From the NCBI GenBank assembly GCA_947253945.1, contig CAMYAY010000002.1:1-64000 (forward strand): 64,000 nt of DNA, given 5' to 3'. This document shows positions 11,805-20,766 of this stretch, piece by piece. The stretch comes from an uncultured Candidatus Saccharibacteria bacterium (lineage in GTDB: Bacteria > Patescibacteriota > Saccharimonadia > Saccharimonadales > Saccharimonadaceae). The translations under genes were made by a program, and so were the position numbers. How positions within the stretch are numbered: the first letter of the stretch is position 1; every line of letters starts with the position of its first letter. The notes beneath the pieces were generated by a model. The model searched no databases, was not told where the DNA came from, and saw only the letters and a program-made list of their open reading frames with translations.

Positions 11805-11866
11805 AGATACCCTTATCTTAACACACCCGCCTCGGCGCGCCAAGGGTGTCAGATAACCATAAGTGC

Positions 11867-11872
11867 TATAAT
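11867..11872 (+). promoter_or_regulatory. -10 box of comM
   Basis: TATAAT preceded by TGC (extended -10), 9 bp upstream of the ATG. This argues that the GTG 36 bases further upstream, which lies ahead of the box, is not the start. Confidence 0.6.
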
Positions 11873-11881
11873 GTTAGTATT

Positions 11882-13375
11882 ATGATCGCACGCACAGCCA
11901 CAGCGGTTATCAAGGGGTTTGACAGCGTTGCAGTCACGGCCGAATGCTATATCACCAATGGTTTACCCGCGTTCAACATCGTCGGTTTAGCCGACAAGTC
12001 CATTAATGAATCACGCGAGCGCGTCCGCGCCGCCATCACTAACTCTGGTTTTAAGTTCCCAACCAAGCGCGTCACCATCAACCTCCTGCCCGCCTCTGTG
12101 GCAAAGGATGGCTCGCATCTCGACCTCGCAATTGCGTTGTCAATTTTAATTGCCAGCGACCAACTACAGCAAACTGATGTTAAAAACACACTATTTATCG
12201 GAGAACTAGGCTTGGATGGCAGTTTGCAACCAATTCGCGGCGCGTTAAGTCTCGCCGAGTGCGCCACGGGCAAGCGCTTCAAGCAAGTTATTGTACCGCA
12301 AGCTAATAGCGCGCAAGCTGCACTAATTCCAAATGCTAATGTAGTAGGAGCTACTACACTTAATGGTGTAGTTCAGCACTTAATGGGCGAGAAAGTGCTA
12401 CCGCCCGCCGAACCGCACGTTGTACAAAATACTTGTACTAATTTAGACCTGCTTGACGACATCTACGGGCAAGAAATTGCCAAGCGCGCGCTTGAAATTG
12501 CGGCTGCCGGCCATCACAATATCTTGTTCGTCGGCCCTCCCGGGTCGGGCAAGACGATGCTAGCTAAATCCCTGCCTGGGTTGTTGCCGCCACTCACTGA
12601 CGACGAGATTCTCGAGACCACCAAACTCTACTCGCTAGCCAGCGAGTCTGACGACATTATCACCACGCGCCCATTCCGTTCGCCACACCACACCGCTTCG
12701 CATGTTGCCCTAACTGGCGGCGGCACCAACCTGATGCCGGGCGAGATATCCCTCGCTCACAACGGTGTGCTCTTCCTCGACGAAATGCCCGAGTTTAGCA
12801 AACACACTCTTGAGTCGCTACGCCAGCCACTTGAAGACCACGTGATTCATATCAGTCGCGCCAGCGGTAAGGCCACCTATCCCGCCAACTTTATGCTGCT
12901 TGCCACCATGAACCCCTGTCCGTGTGGCTACTTCAACGACCCCGACCACGAGTGCACTTGCACACCACAGCTCATCGCCAATTACCAAAAGAAGATTTCC
13001 GGCCCACTACTCGACCGCATCGACATCTTCATCCAAGTTAGCCGCGTACCCCAGCGCGACCTCGGCAAGCGCAGCACCACCCCGCTCGCCCACACCTACC
13101 GTCAGGCCATCGCGGACGCCACCAACCGCCAAGCCGCCCGCCAGCACTGCTTCAACGCCAGCCTCATCAACCGACAACTCAAACAGCTCGTTCAGTTTGA
13201 CGACGCCGCCAGCCAACTGCTCCTGACTGCGACCGAAAAAATGAGCCTCTCCGCCCGCTCTTACTTTAAGCTGATGCGCGTCGCGACCACCATCGCCGAC
13301 CTCGCCGGCCACGACAGCGTGCAAGTTGGCGACATGGCTGAAGCCATCCAGTACCGCCAAGTCACCCTCAGCTAG
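11882..13375 (+). CDS. comM: ComM/YifB family Mg-chelatase-like AAA+ ATPase
   Basis: 497 aa. Order of parts: an N-terminal Lon-protease-like fold (NGLPAFNIVGLADKSINESRERVRAAI, LGLDGSLQPIRGAL), Walker A GPPGSGKTML (about 222), Walker B VLFLDEMPEF (about 300), a Cys-rich segment MNPCPCGYFNDPDHECTC (about 342), then the C-terminal Mg-chelatase-like helical domain. In naturally competent bacteria ComM is a helicase promoting branch migration during integration of incoming DNA. The window also has comF, so DNA uptake is plausible (inference). Start chosen at the ATG just after the -10 box. Confidence 0.92.
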   Translation: MIARTATAVIKGFDSVAVTAECYITNGLPAFNIVGLADKSINESRERVRAAITNSGFKFPTKRVTINLLPASVAKDGSHLDLAIALSILIASDQLQQTDVKNTLFIGELGLDGSLQPIRGALSLAECATGKRFKQVIVPQANSAQAALIPNANVVGATTLNGVVQHLMGEKVLPPAEPHVVQNTCTNLDLLDDIYGQEIAKRALEIAAAGHHNILFVGPPGSGKTMLAKSLPGLLPPLTDDEILETTKLYSLASESDDIITTRPFRSPHHTASHVALTGGGTNLMPGEISLAHNGVLFLDEMPEFSKHTLESLRQPLEDHVIHISRASGKATYPANFMLLATMNPCPCGYFNDPDHECTCTPQLIANYQKKISGPLLDRIDIFIQVSRVPQRDLGKRSTTPLAHTYRQAIADATNRQAARQHCFNASLINRQLKQLVQFDDAASQLLLTATEKMSLSARSYFKLMRVATTIADLAGHDSVQVGDMAEAIQYRQVTLS

Positions 13376-13435
13376 CCACCACGCCGCATACATACATATA
13401 TATAATATAAAAGTACAAAATTATCGAAAAAACTA

Positions 13436-13464
13436 TTGACGCCAGCGCGCGCATTCTATATAAT
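13436..13464 (+). promoter_or_regulatory. Promoter of the tRNA-Asn/infC operon (TTGACG-N17-TATAAT)
   Basis: Near-consensus boxes with exactly 17-bp spacing, 26 bp upstream of the tRNA. No terminator follows the tRNA, so infC, rpmI and rplT are probably expressed from the same transcript. Confidence 0.7.
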
Positions 13465-13490
13465 TATAGGTGCGTGTTAAACGTGAACAT

Positions 13491-13565
13491 TCCGGAGTAG
13501 CGCAGCGGTAGCGCAGTTGACTGTTAATCAATTGGTCGCCGGTTCGAATCCGGCCTCCGGAGCCA
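13491..13565 (+). tRNA. tRNA-Asn (GTT)
   Basis: TCCGGAG acceptor stem pairs with CTCCGGA; the anticodon loop CTGTTAA gives anticodon GTT; T-arm GGTTCGAATCC; CCA is encoded. It begins the operon leading into infC. Confidence 0.95.
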
Positions 13566-13596
13566 TATAATAATATAATTCAGGTAAGGATAAACC

Positions 13597-14121
13597 ATAG
13601 CCAGCAAATCAATTCGGATAAATGGCGAGATCCGTGCCAAAGAGCTACGTGTGATTGATGAAAGTGGTGCCCAGCTCGGCATTATGTCGAAGAATGACGC
13701 CCTCAAACGCGCTCGTGAGGCCGGTCTTGACCTAGTAGAAATCTCACCGACTGCGGTGCCACCTGTTGCGAAAATCATCGACTGGGGCAAATACCAGTAC
13801 CAAAAGATGAAGGAGCAGCAGCGTAACAAAAAGAACGCCCATGTCAGTGAACTTAAACAAATTCGTCTCGGCCTCAAAATTGGCCAGAACGATTTAGAAA
13901 TTAAGCTACGCAAGATCCGCAAGTTCTTATTAGACGGCGACAAGGTCAAAATTCAATTGATGTTTCGTGGTCGCGAAATGGCTCATCCAGAGGTCGGACA
14001 GGCGCTATTAAAGCGTATTCTTGAAGAGCTCGCCGAAGATGCCGTGGCCGACAACAAGGCTACTATGGCTGGTCGTAACCTGAGTGTAATAGTAAGGAGC
14101 AACAAGAAATGCCAAAAATGA
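13597..14121 (+). CDS. infC: Translation initiation factor IF-3, with an ATA start codon
   Basis: 174 aa from the proposed ATA at 13597. The following residues ASKSIRINGEIRAKELRVID match the conserved IF3 N-terminus, so starting at the GTG at 13651 would remove 18 conserved residues. No ATG, GTG or TTG lies in frame between. An AAGGA Shine-Dalgarno sits about 6 bases upstream of ATA. Later motifs (LDLVEISPTAVPPVAKIIDWGKY, GREMAHPEVGQALL) confirm IF3. IF3 rejects non-standard start codons, and E. coli infC uses ATT for autogenous control; the same logic probably applies here. The last 13 bases overlap rpmI. Confidence 0.93.
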   Translation: MASKSIRINGEIRAKELRVIDESGAQLGIMSKNDALKRAREAGLDLVEISPTAVPPVAKIIDWGKYQYQKMKEQQRNKKNAHVSELKQIRLGLKIGQNDLEIKLRKIRKFLLDGDKVKIQLMFRGREMAHPEVGQALLKRILEELAEDAVADNKATMAGRNLSVIVRSNKKCQK

Positions 14122-14303
14122 AGACCCACAAGGGTACCGCGAAGCGTATTCGCGTAACCAAGGCTGGCAAGATGCTACAAGAGAGTGCTGCAATGCACCA
14201 CAAGTTGTCACATCAGACTGCCCGCAACAAGCGCGCCAAAGCAGCGCCAAAGTCAACCACCGGTGAACGTGCTAAAGTCATTCGCCGTGCATTGGGTATC
14301 TAA
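14109..14303 (+). CDS. rpmI: 50S ribosomal protein L35
   Basis: 64 aa, very basic, with the L35 signature (PKMKTHKGTAKRIRVT, HKLSHQTARNKRAKA). The start ATG lies inside the 3' end of infC with AAGGAG upstream, indicating translational coupling. Classic infC-rpmI-rplT order. Confidence 0.95.
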   Translation: MPKMKTHKGTAKRIRVTKAGKMLQESAAMHHKLSHQTARNKRAKAAPKSTTGERAKVIRRALGI

Positions 14304-14324
14304 TAATCGAAGTAAGGAGATAAA

Positions 14325-14672
14325 ATGAGAGTTAAACGAGGAGTTACCGCCCACGCACGCCACGCTAAAATGATTAGCCGTGCCAAGGGCTTCAAGCACA
14401 ACAGCGCAACCCGCAGCTTCCGCCTAGCCAAGCAGCGCGTTATCAAGGCTTTGCAATATGCCTTCCGCGACCGCCGCACCAAGAAGCGCGACCTACGCCA
14501 GCTATGGATCACCCGCATCAACGCTGCCGCTCGTCAAAACGGCACCACTTATGCCCGTCTAATGTCTGACCTTAAGAAGGCCAACATTACCCTAGACCGC
14601 AAGACCCTAGCTGACCTCGCCGTCCGCGAGCCAGCCGCCTTTGCTGCTATCGTCAAGTCAGTCAACAAATAA
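14325..14672 (+). CDS. rplT: 50S ribosomal protein L20
   Basis: 115 aa with L20 motifs [35 protein letters not shown] and [21 protein letters not shown] lies 6 bases before the ATG. Last gene of the IF3 operon. In E. coli and Bacillus L20 represses this operon through the leader mRNA; I see no clear counterpart here. Confidence 0.96.
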   Translation: MRVKRGVTAHARHAKMISRAKGFKHNSATRSFRLAKQRVIKALQYAFRDRRTKKRDLRQLWITRINAAARQNGTTYARLMSDLKKANITLDRKTLADLAVREPAAFAAIVKSVNK

Positions 14673-14690
14673 TCACGTCTTGGCGTCACA

Positions 14691-14715
14691 CGCCTGCCTC
14701 TGGCAGGCGTTTTTT
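14691..14715 (+). terminator. Terminator of the infC-rpmI-rplT operon
   Basis: Stem CGCCTGCC/GGCAGGCG with a short loop, followed by six T, 18 bp after the rplT stop. Confidence 0.92.
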
Positions 14716-15104
14716 GTTATTATTTAACTATTTCTCAACCTCGCCCACCCAACCACATAGGATTATCCCGATAACAGAGGTTGTGTGGCAAGGCAAGCTG
14801 GCTTAATTGGCGTTGTCTTAATGTTTGAATGGCTGGTTGAGCTACCGATTATCCCACCAACAGGCGAGACGCTCGCCGCTTCCGCCCGTCATGACGTCAT
14901 GACGGGCGAATAAGCTTAAACACTACACACCACTGCCAACCGTTGTGCACTGCACTACTACTAACAGAGGCGCAACACTACACAATAAAATACCTAACAT
15001 GGGCGCAAATTAAATACCCCGCGAGCTACGTTAAATATCTACCAATAAATTAATACCGCTAACATCTTTCAATCGCGCCACAACAACGATACACCATTTA
15101 TATC
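14716..15104. other. Intergenic spacer between rplT and rnpB
   Basis: 389 bp without a supported gene. The only notable element is the 26-bp perfect palindrome at 14883-14908. Confidence 0.6.
14883..14908. repeat. 26-bp perfect palindrome
   Basis: The half-site CGCCCGTCATGAC is followed immediately by its reverse complement, with no loop. Without a T-run or spacer it is a poor terminator and resembles a dimeric protein-binding site or a recombination/cleavage site. No coding gene is adjacent, so the role is unknown. Confidence 0.7.
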
Positions 15105-15132
15105 AAAAACCGCCCAGCTAAAAGCCGAGCGG
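15105..15132 (-). terminator. rnpB terminator
   Basis: Minus-strand imperfect stem CCGCTCGGCT/AGCTGGGCGG followed by TTTTTG, 30 bp after the RNase P RNA 3' end. Confidence 0.75.
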
Positions 15133-15161
15133 AAAATAAAAAGCTTCAAACAATACAAGGA

Positions 15162-15507
15162 CCAGATGGCCGGTAAGCCGGGTTTTGTCGAGAATGATCA
15201 TCTATCTAGACATCTTGTCGCCAAGACGTTCAAGCGGATAAACGGCGAGCCGACGAGCAGCCGGTGCTCTCGCCTCCTTGCAGCCAACAGGGTTTACCCC
15301 CGCCCCGTGTCACCATGGGGCGCCGTAGTCTCTTACACTACTCTTTTCACCCTTACCGACAGCGCGAACGCCGCCGGCGGTATCAGTTTCTGTGGCACTT
15401 TCCCTAAGGTCGCCCTTGGTTGCCGTTAGCAACTGTTGTCGCTCTGCGCTGCCCGGACTTTCCTCTTACCGACCTCTAGCCGGCAAGCGATCATTTAGCC
15501 ATCTGGC
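15162..15507 (-). ncRNA. rnpB: RNase P RNA
   Basis: About 346 nt. The 5' part contains the diagnostic GAGGAAAGTCCGGGC, and the ends pair as GCCAGATGGC near 15507 with GCCATCTGG near 15162. Conserved internal elements include ACAGAAACTGATACC and the terminal CCCGGCTTACCGGCCATC. It is the catalytic subunit of RNase P, which matures tRNA 5' ends. Ends set from the P1 helix, good to a few bases. Confidence 0.95.
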
Positions 15508-15522
15508 ATTACTATTATACCA

Positions 15523-16413
15523 CTATATGACAAAATCTCGCGGCTCAGTGTTGCTCTTGTTCTCGTCTAAGATGCGGTTGACCAAGCTGTCCGCCAGGCG
15601 GTTATACTCGCGGTGCACGTGACGGAAGGTGGCGCGGCGGAAGTGGAACAGTAAGTGGATAATGCGGTCGTGAATGGCGCGGAACTCCGGATTTTTGACG
15701 TCAAAGAGTCCGTTGATTTGCCCTACCACCATCAAGCTGTCGCTGTAATACTCCACCACCTCGGCATGCAGCTCAATAGCGCGCTTCAGCGCCAATTCCA
15801 CCGCGATATACTCGGCAGTACCACTGTCGCTGCGGCCCAAAAACCGCCCGCCCTGTGCGATGGTCTGGCCGTCCGTGCCCATGATGATATACGCGCTAGC
15901 GCTCGGGCCGGGGTTACCACGCGAGCCGCCGTCAGAGTGAATCACTACAGTTTTGAGCTTCTTGTCTTCATTGCTCCGGTCGCGAATAAAGTCGCGGTCG
16001 GCCACAGCTTCGCTCCCCAGCCCCAAAATAACGCTGGTAGAATTGGTACACAGCTGGCCATCTAGGTCGGTCAAATCCGCCCACATGTAGTTGTGATACT
16101 CGTCGTCAAGCGTGACGCGCGAATCACGGCCGCCGGCCAGTGTGACGTCAAAGACAATAAAAATATATTGCAGCTGCCGGTCGTCGGGGTCAATAAAACT
16201 GACCACGTCGCGCAAATTGTAAGTCTCCGGCTCGATGCCGGCATGAATCTGCAAACTACGCTTCAGGGCATCTACCGGCTGCTCGCCGATGTGCAGCGCC
16301 CCGCCCGGCAACTCATACAGACCCGCGATTGACGGGCGGCCGCCGTGACGTCTCAACAGTAAAACGTTGCCCTGTCGGTGAACGATTGCGCGAATAACGA
16401 CCTTTTGCTTCAT
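15523..16413 (-). CDS. Fusion of a degenerate Nudix domain and ribonuclease HI
   Basis: 296 aa from the ATG at 16413. Residues ~1-130 are Nudix-like (QGNVLLLRRHGG, YELPGGALHIGE), but the Nudix box that should read REUXEE is RSLQIH, so the metal-binding glutamates are missing and hydrolysis is unlikely. Residues ~150-290 are RNase HI with all four acidic positions: SDGGSRGNPGP, GTAEYIAVE, YSDSLMV and HREYNRLADSLVN. RNase HI removes RNA from RNA-DNA hybrids, so the Nudix-like part may bind a nucleotide or serve as a scaffold (inference). The gene follows a structured leader of about 150 nt. The spacing of GGTGG to the ATG is unusually short, so a TTG start at 16422 is possible. Confidence 0.85.
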   Translation of the reverse strand: MKQKVVIRAIVHRQGNVLLLRRHGGRPSIAGLYELPGGALHIGEQPVDALKRSLQIHAGIEPETYNLRDVVSFIDPDDRQLQYIFIVFDVTLAGGRDSRVTLDDEYHNYMWADLTDLDGQLCTNSTSVILGLGSEAVADRDFIRDRSNEDKKLKTVVIHSDGGSRGNPGPSASAYIIMGTDGQTIAQGGRFLGRSDSGTAEYIAVELALKRAIELHAEVVEYYSDSLMVVGQINGLFDVKNPEFRAIHDRIIHLLFHFRRATFRHVHREYNRLADSLVNRILDENKSNTEPRDFVI

Positions 16414-16560
16414 ACCACCCAAATAATTTCCAAAAGTCCCAAGATGCGCCTAGATCCCCCGGTTATAGTCCAGGTGGGTGTCCGCAACCTGCCACCACGG
16501 TGACAAATCATTAGGACTCCCGATCTAATTTTGTTAGGAAATAATTGCAATCCTAGGACT
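16414..16560 (-). promoter_or_regulatory. Structured 5' leader, riboswitch-like candidate
   Basis: The ~147-nt leader can fold into one long nested hairpin: TTTCC/GGAAA, TTAGATC/GATCTAG, AGTCC/GGACT and GGTGG/CCACC from outside to inside. The segment CACCCA in the inner stem could instead pair with TGGGTG at the start codon, offering a switch between open and closed initiation sites. No match to a riboswitch class I can recall. Confidence 0.4.
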
Positions 16561-16566
16561 ACTCTT

Positions 16567-16572
16567 ATTATA
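16567..16572 (-). promoter_or_regulatory. Extended -10 box upstream of the Nudix-RNase H leader
   Basis: TGG-TATAAT on the minus strand, the same extended box seen before thrS, murE, valS and tRNA genes. Predicted transcription start near 16560. Confidence 0.6.
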
Positions 16573-16654
16573 CCACACTTTAGGTTAACACAAGGGGGTT
16601 AAGGAAGATCGTAATGCTAGAGAAAATCGCGGGGTTGAAGGAGCTACTATAAGC

Positions 16655-18512
16655 CTAATCTTGCCGGAAGTCGCCAAGCGTGACGCGAAAAGCGTCATCA
16701 CTACCCACGCTACCATTCTCACGAAAGGCAGAGAACAAACCTATAACAGTATTTTGATAAATCTTTACGCGTCCACCACGTTTAAACCATGGTACGTATA
16801 CGCGCTCAAGTGTACAATCCTTATCGTAGTGATACATAGTACACGGGTCACGCATATAATAACCCACAAACCAAGTATATCCACCACCCCAGCCGTCAAC
16901 TTCATATAATGCCTGTCCACCGCAAGTGTTAAATTTACAGTCTTTCATATCTTTAAAATTATAATATGTGTTGACATATGGCTCACGGGCAGCTACTCGG
17001 AAATACCTATCTGAGTATGATTGCGGTGTGTTTTCCGTATAGCTAGCGGCAACATATTCACCATCGCCACTCATCATTCCCTCTATACCTGTTGAATTAT
17101 CTGTAGTATTACCATCAAGTCGCAAATCATTATAGCCCGCACCATACTTACTAGCAGCCAAATAAGCAATTGCCCCCCAATCATTATTATTTACCATTCT
17201 TGAACTTAATTTAGCTAATTTATGCGTATTACTAGGGAATGAAAAAATACCACCTCCAACATTTCCTTTATCAATCACGCCAAATGACTTAGCTAAAGAA
17301 TAAAAGTTGCCAACTTCATTGTTTATACCATCAGTATTTCCTGATATATGAGACTCATATGGCAAGACGGTCGGCCGGCTAGCTGTACCTGTAGTTTTAA
17401 ATTTAGCAATCCAAATACCATTAAGCTCATTTTCTCCAAATGTAAATGCTGGATGAGTTGCCCAAGTAGAGCCGTCGCCGCCATAAGATGGAATCTCACG
17501 ACTAGAATAGCAATCTCTAGATCTGTAGTCTTTCTGCTTGTAAGTACATTTTGTAGGACGTTTTTTAGGTGTCTTAGTATTTTCAAACTCGATGTCAAAA
17601 TTCTGGCCTTTAACTGGTAAATCCGTAATATCACGCCGCATAACTTCATATGTATATCGTGGTATATATACCCAGTAGCCTAAGACGTCGCTTTTATCTA
17701 CTGCTTTTTCCTCGCCCTTATATTTATCCGGATTTTTAACCGTCACGGCATTAGCCCACATTTTATTACTATAGTTATACCATTCTCCCTGATTATTAGC
17801 ATCTTCCGGATTTGCCACACTAGTAGTCGTCATTCCGGTATATTTTACCGGTATCATATTCTTATCTAAATCAACCAAGCAAGAGCTATTGTTATCACCC
17901 GAACGACATATATCTGATGGTGCGGTTTTAGCAGTGCGCTGCTGCCAATCTACCGGCTTTGGTGCTGGCTTAGTTGTCGCAGTATATATAATGGCGGTGC
18001 TGTAACTGCCGCTGGCCAATTTCGCTGGGTCGACGTTAGCCGCGAAAGTAACGGATTTGGTGCAGTTTACTGGGTCGGTACAACCCGCTGGCTTAGCCTT
18101 GGTGACGTCGGCCACCACGGCTGGCGTGGCTTGGGCAGCTGGGACGGCACTGAAGGTGGTAGCAGACTTATTTAGAGAATAGCCCCACTGATTGGCATTC
18201 AATGCAACGGGGGTGGAGCTTGGGGTGGCAGAAATTTTGTGCGTTTGGTCCTTACTGTTGATAAGGTCGGCAGTATCAGCCTGCATAGTGAGGTTAAAGC
18301 CGTAAGGCTTGCCGGTTTTAACGGTGACGTTAGTGGTGGCTTTGTAGAGTGTGCCGGATGGCTTTAGTACAGCGTTCTGGTCGACGTCAATGCTGACGGT
18401 GTTATCGTCTGTAGCGTGAGCTGGGGTGGCACAACTCAGTAGAATTATCGCGAGAGCGATAAGGCTTAAAAATCTACCCCCCCCCGCAGCTATTTAGTCT
18501 TATCATGTTCAT
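16655..18512 (-). pseudogene. Exported FGE/lectin-like surface protein, copy 1: phase-OFF by a G9 tract
   Basis: From the ATG at 18512 (GGAGG upstream) the frame reads MNMIRLNSC, then nine G, and hits TAG immediately. With 8 or 11 G the same ATG would run through GGGGRFLSLIALAIILLSCATPAHA, a good signal peptide (LLSC could even be a lipobox), into a frame open to 16655. Recognisable blocks are NMIPVKYTG, YWVYIPRYTYEVMRRD, HPAFTFGENELNGIW, NNNDWGAIAYLAASKYGAG and CGGQALYE. The Cys-containing TGCGP...LGQLAST block of the paralogs is missing, so this copy also has an internal deletion. The tail PWFKRGG...AFRVTLGDFRQD is the variable region. The tract is more likely a reversible switch than decay, but this gene is not expressed at the present length. 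Confidence 0.8.
18477..18485 (-). repeat. Poly-G tract (9), copy 1
   Basis: Nine C on the plus strand (G on the coding strand), ten codons after the start. Present length gives a stop; 8 or 11 restores the frame. Confidence 0.9.
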
Positions 18513-18641
18513 GTTGTTTTTATCCTCCATTCTTTACACCTATTTTTTAGATACCTGCATTATAACACAAGCGGGATAATTTACCAAATTTTATGGGCTG
18601 CATCAATGAAATAGTAGCTGTTCAAATATAACACCAGCAGC

Positions 18642-18698
18642 CTAATCCTGCCGGAAGTCGCCGAGTGTAACGCGGAAAGGCGCCAGTGATTTGCTCAT
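18642..18698 (-). pseudogene. Orphan C-terminal tail of a surface-protein gene
   Basis: Minus-strand sequence encodes ...FRVTLGDFRQD followed by TAG, identical in the last eleven residues to the tail of copy 1 but with several silent or near-silent differences, and joined upstream to unrelated sequence. It sits about 50 bp after the stop of copy 2. A remnant of a rearranged gene or a donor cassette. Confidence 0.65.
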
Positions 18699-18753
18699 TA
18701 CCTCCGCTCACTACAGACATTTAAATCAAAATCATGAGCCATAATACACCATG

Positions 18754-20766
18754 CTACTGCGCAAAGCTACCCAAAATAATACGAAAAGTTAAGCCACTAC
18801 GTCCAGCATCACTACCAACATCAAATAAAGTGCTCTCGTAATTATATTCATGTCTTTTTCGCGCTATCCACGGGTCCATTTCAAAGTAAAAATCAGTGTA
18901 ACCATTGTTCCATTGGCTATATTCATTAGAGTTACCTTTTTTACTGTTATCAGTCTCGTGCATCGCATGTCCACCACAAGTCTCAAATGTACAATCATTT
19001 AGCTCTTTAAAATTATATATATCAACGTATGGTGCATAAGCCATATTATTAAAATTGCTTAAACCATATTCATCGACATTGCCGTTATAATATGCAGCCA
19101 CACTCTCAATACGTGCTCCCGCCATGTCATAAATTCCAGTTGTATTATTAGTAGTGCTAGCGAGCTGGCCCAATTTACCATTGTAGGCCCTCTGTAGATC
19201 ACTACTACTACAAGCTGACTGCGTATCAATCATACCAGTATCATCATACCCATACTTATCTGAATTATAGATTTTAATATTACTCTTTGGCCCACAACCA
19301 GAAACTCCTCCTTGATAACTACTCTGATTATTAGCTCGCACACCATTATAACCAGCACCAAATCTACTAGCACTCAAGTAGATAGTAGCGCCCCAGTCAC
19401 TATTACGCGCCATACGCGAGTTGAATTTTATTAAATGGTTGCTATTCTGTGGTAACACTACGTCATCACCGCCAACATTCTTTGGGTCATTAACACCCAA
19501 TGACCTAGCAGACACATAAGAATAACCAATATTCTCGACACCTGTAGCTATATTAGGAATCCAAATTGCCGCTTTATTCGGCAATACAGTTGGATGGTCA
19601 ACGTCACCCGTCGTCTCAAACTTACCAAACCAAAAACCATTGAGCTCTTTTTTACCGAAGCTGAAAGCGGGATGAGTAGTCCACGTAGACACCTCACCAC
19701 CCATCAGTGGTAACTCACGGCTCACGTTACACTCAGTGCGGTAGTCCTTGCCATTACCTGTTTTGCAAGCCAGTGGGCGCTTCTTTGGCGTCTTGATGTT
19801 TTCAAATTTAATGTCAAAATTCTGCTCTTTTACAGGTTTATCGGTGCCGTCACGCCGCATCACCTCGTATGTGTAGCGTGGAATGTATACCCAGAAACCG
19901 AGGATGTCGGCTTGGTCGACTGCCCTATCTTTGCCTTGGTATTTAGCGAGAGCCTCCTTTTTGACGGTCACGGCGTTTGCCCACTGCTTCTTGCTGTAAT
20001 CATACCAGTTTCCTTTGGCGTCTTCGTCTTCTGGGTTAGAAATGCTGGTCCACTGAGCGTTAGTCGTCGTTCCGGTATACTTTACTGGTATCATATTCTT
20101 GTCCAAATCAACCAGACAAGAACTATTGTTGTCGCCCGAACGACATACCTCTGATGGATTAACCTTAGCCGTACGCTGATCCCAGTCGGTGAATGCTGGT
20201 TTTGGTTTTGCTGTCGCGGTATAAACCACCTCAGTACTGTACTCGCCTGGGGTAAGAAGGCGAGTGTCGACGTTAGCGGCGTAGGTCACATGCTTGGTAC
20301 ACTGCTTGACGTTTTGACAGCCGGCTGGCTTAGCCTTGGTAACGTCAGCTAGGACGGCTGCAGGTTGAGTAAGATTTGGTACGCGGCTAAACGTAGTGGC
20401 CTTGGAGTTTAGAGAATAGCCCCATTGGTCGGAGTTTAGTGCCACTGGTGTCGTGGCTGGAGTGCTAGCAATTTTGGCGGTTGGGTCGGAAGCGTTGGCT
20501 AGATCAGAATTACTGGCTTGCAGTGTAAGATTAAAGCCATAGGGCTTTACGGTCTTAACAGTAACATTAGCTGTAGCCTTAAATAGCTGGCCTTGACGCT
20601 CAAACTGAGTGGTGTCGGCCACGGTAATTTCTACGTGGTTGTCGTTGTTGTCTGCAGCGTGCACTGGGGTAGTCAGCACCAACGGGGTTACCGCAAGTAA
20701 AAATAAGGGACAAAAAATTACCTTACCATACAAAGGTTGGGCGCCATGTCGTCTATATTGTCTCAT
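18754..20766 (-). CDS. Exported FGE/lectin-like surface protein, copy 2
   Basis: 670 aa from the ATG at 20766, chosen over an upstream in-frame start because GAGGAG lies 8 bases before it. Signal peptide at about 15-37 (VIFCPLFLLAVTPLVLTTPVHA). A ~130-residue beta-rich domain is followed by CRSGDNNSSCLVDLDKNMIPVKYTG, YWVYIPRYTYEVMRRDGTDKP, HPAFSFGKKELNGFW, RNSDWGATIYLSASRFGAG, SGCGP, LGQLASTTNNTTGIYDMAG and CGGHAMHE. These resemble the formylglycine-generating-enzyme/C-type-lectin fold of diversity-generating-retroelement targets. No poly-G tract, so this copy is permanently in frame. The C-terminal PWIARKRHEYNYES...LTFRIILGSFAQ is the variable part. Confidence 0.8.
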   Translation of the reverse strand: MRQYRRHGAQPLYGKVIFCPLFLLAVTPLVLTTPVHAADNNDNHVEITVADTTQFERQGQLFKATANVTVKTVKPYGFNLTLQASNSDLANASDPTAKIASTPATTPVALNSDQWGYSLNSKATTFSRVPNLTQPAAVLADVTKAKPAGCQNVKQCTKHVTYAANVDTRLLTPGEYSTEVVYTATAKPKPAFTDWDQRTAKVNPSEVCRSGDNNSSCLVDLDKNMIPVKYTGTTTNAQWTSISNPEDEDAKGNWYDYSKKQWANAVTVKKEALAKYQGKDRAVDQADILGFWVYIPRYTYEVMRRDGTDKPVKEQNFDIKFENIKTPKKRPLACKTGNGKDYRTECNVSRELPLMGGEVSTWTTHPAFSFGKKELNGFWFGKFETTGDVDHPTVLPNKAAIWIPNIATGVENIGYSYVSARSLGVNDPKNVGGDDVVLPQNSNHLIKFNSRMARNSDWGATIYLSASRFGAGYNGVRANNQSSYQGGVSGCGPKSNIKIYNSDKYGYDDTGMIDTQSACSSSDLQRAYNGKLGQLASTTNNTTGIYDMAGARIESVAAYYNGNVDEYGLSNFNNMAYAPYVDIYNFKELNDCTFETCGGHAMHETDNSKKGNSNEYSQWNNGYTDFYFEMDPWIARKRHEYNYESTLFDVGSDAGRSGLTFRIILGSFAQ

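Noticed and set aside
11846..11848. GTG as the comM start codon
   Set aside because: It lies upstream of the -10 box, so it would not be on the mRNA.
13651..13653. GTG as the infC start codon
   Set aside because: It would cut off 18 residues that match the conserved IF3 N-terminus; ATA at 13597 with a Shine-Dalgarno fits better.
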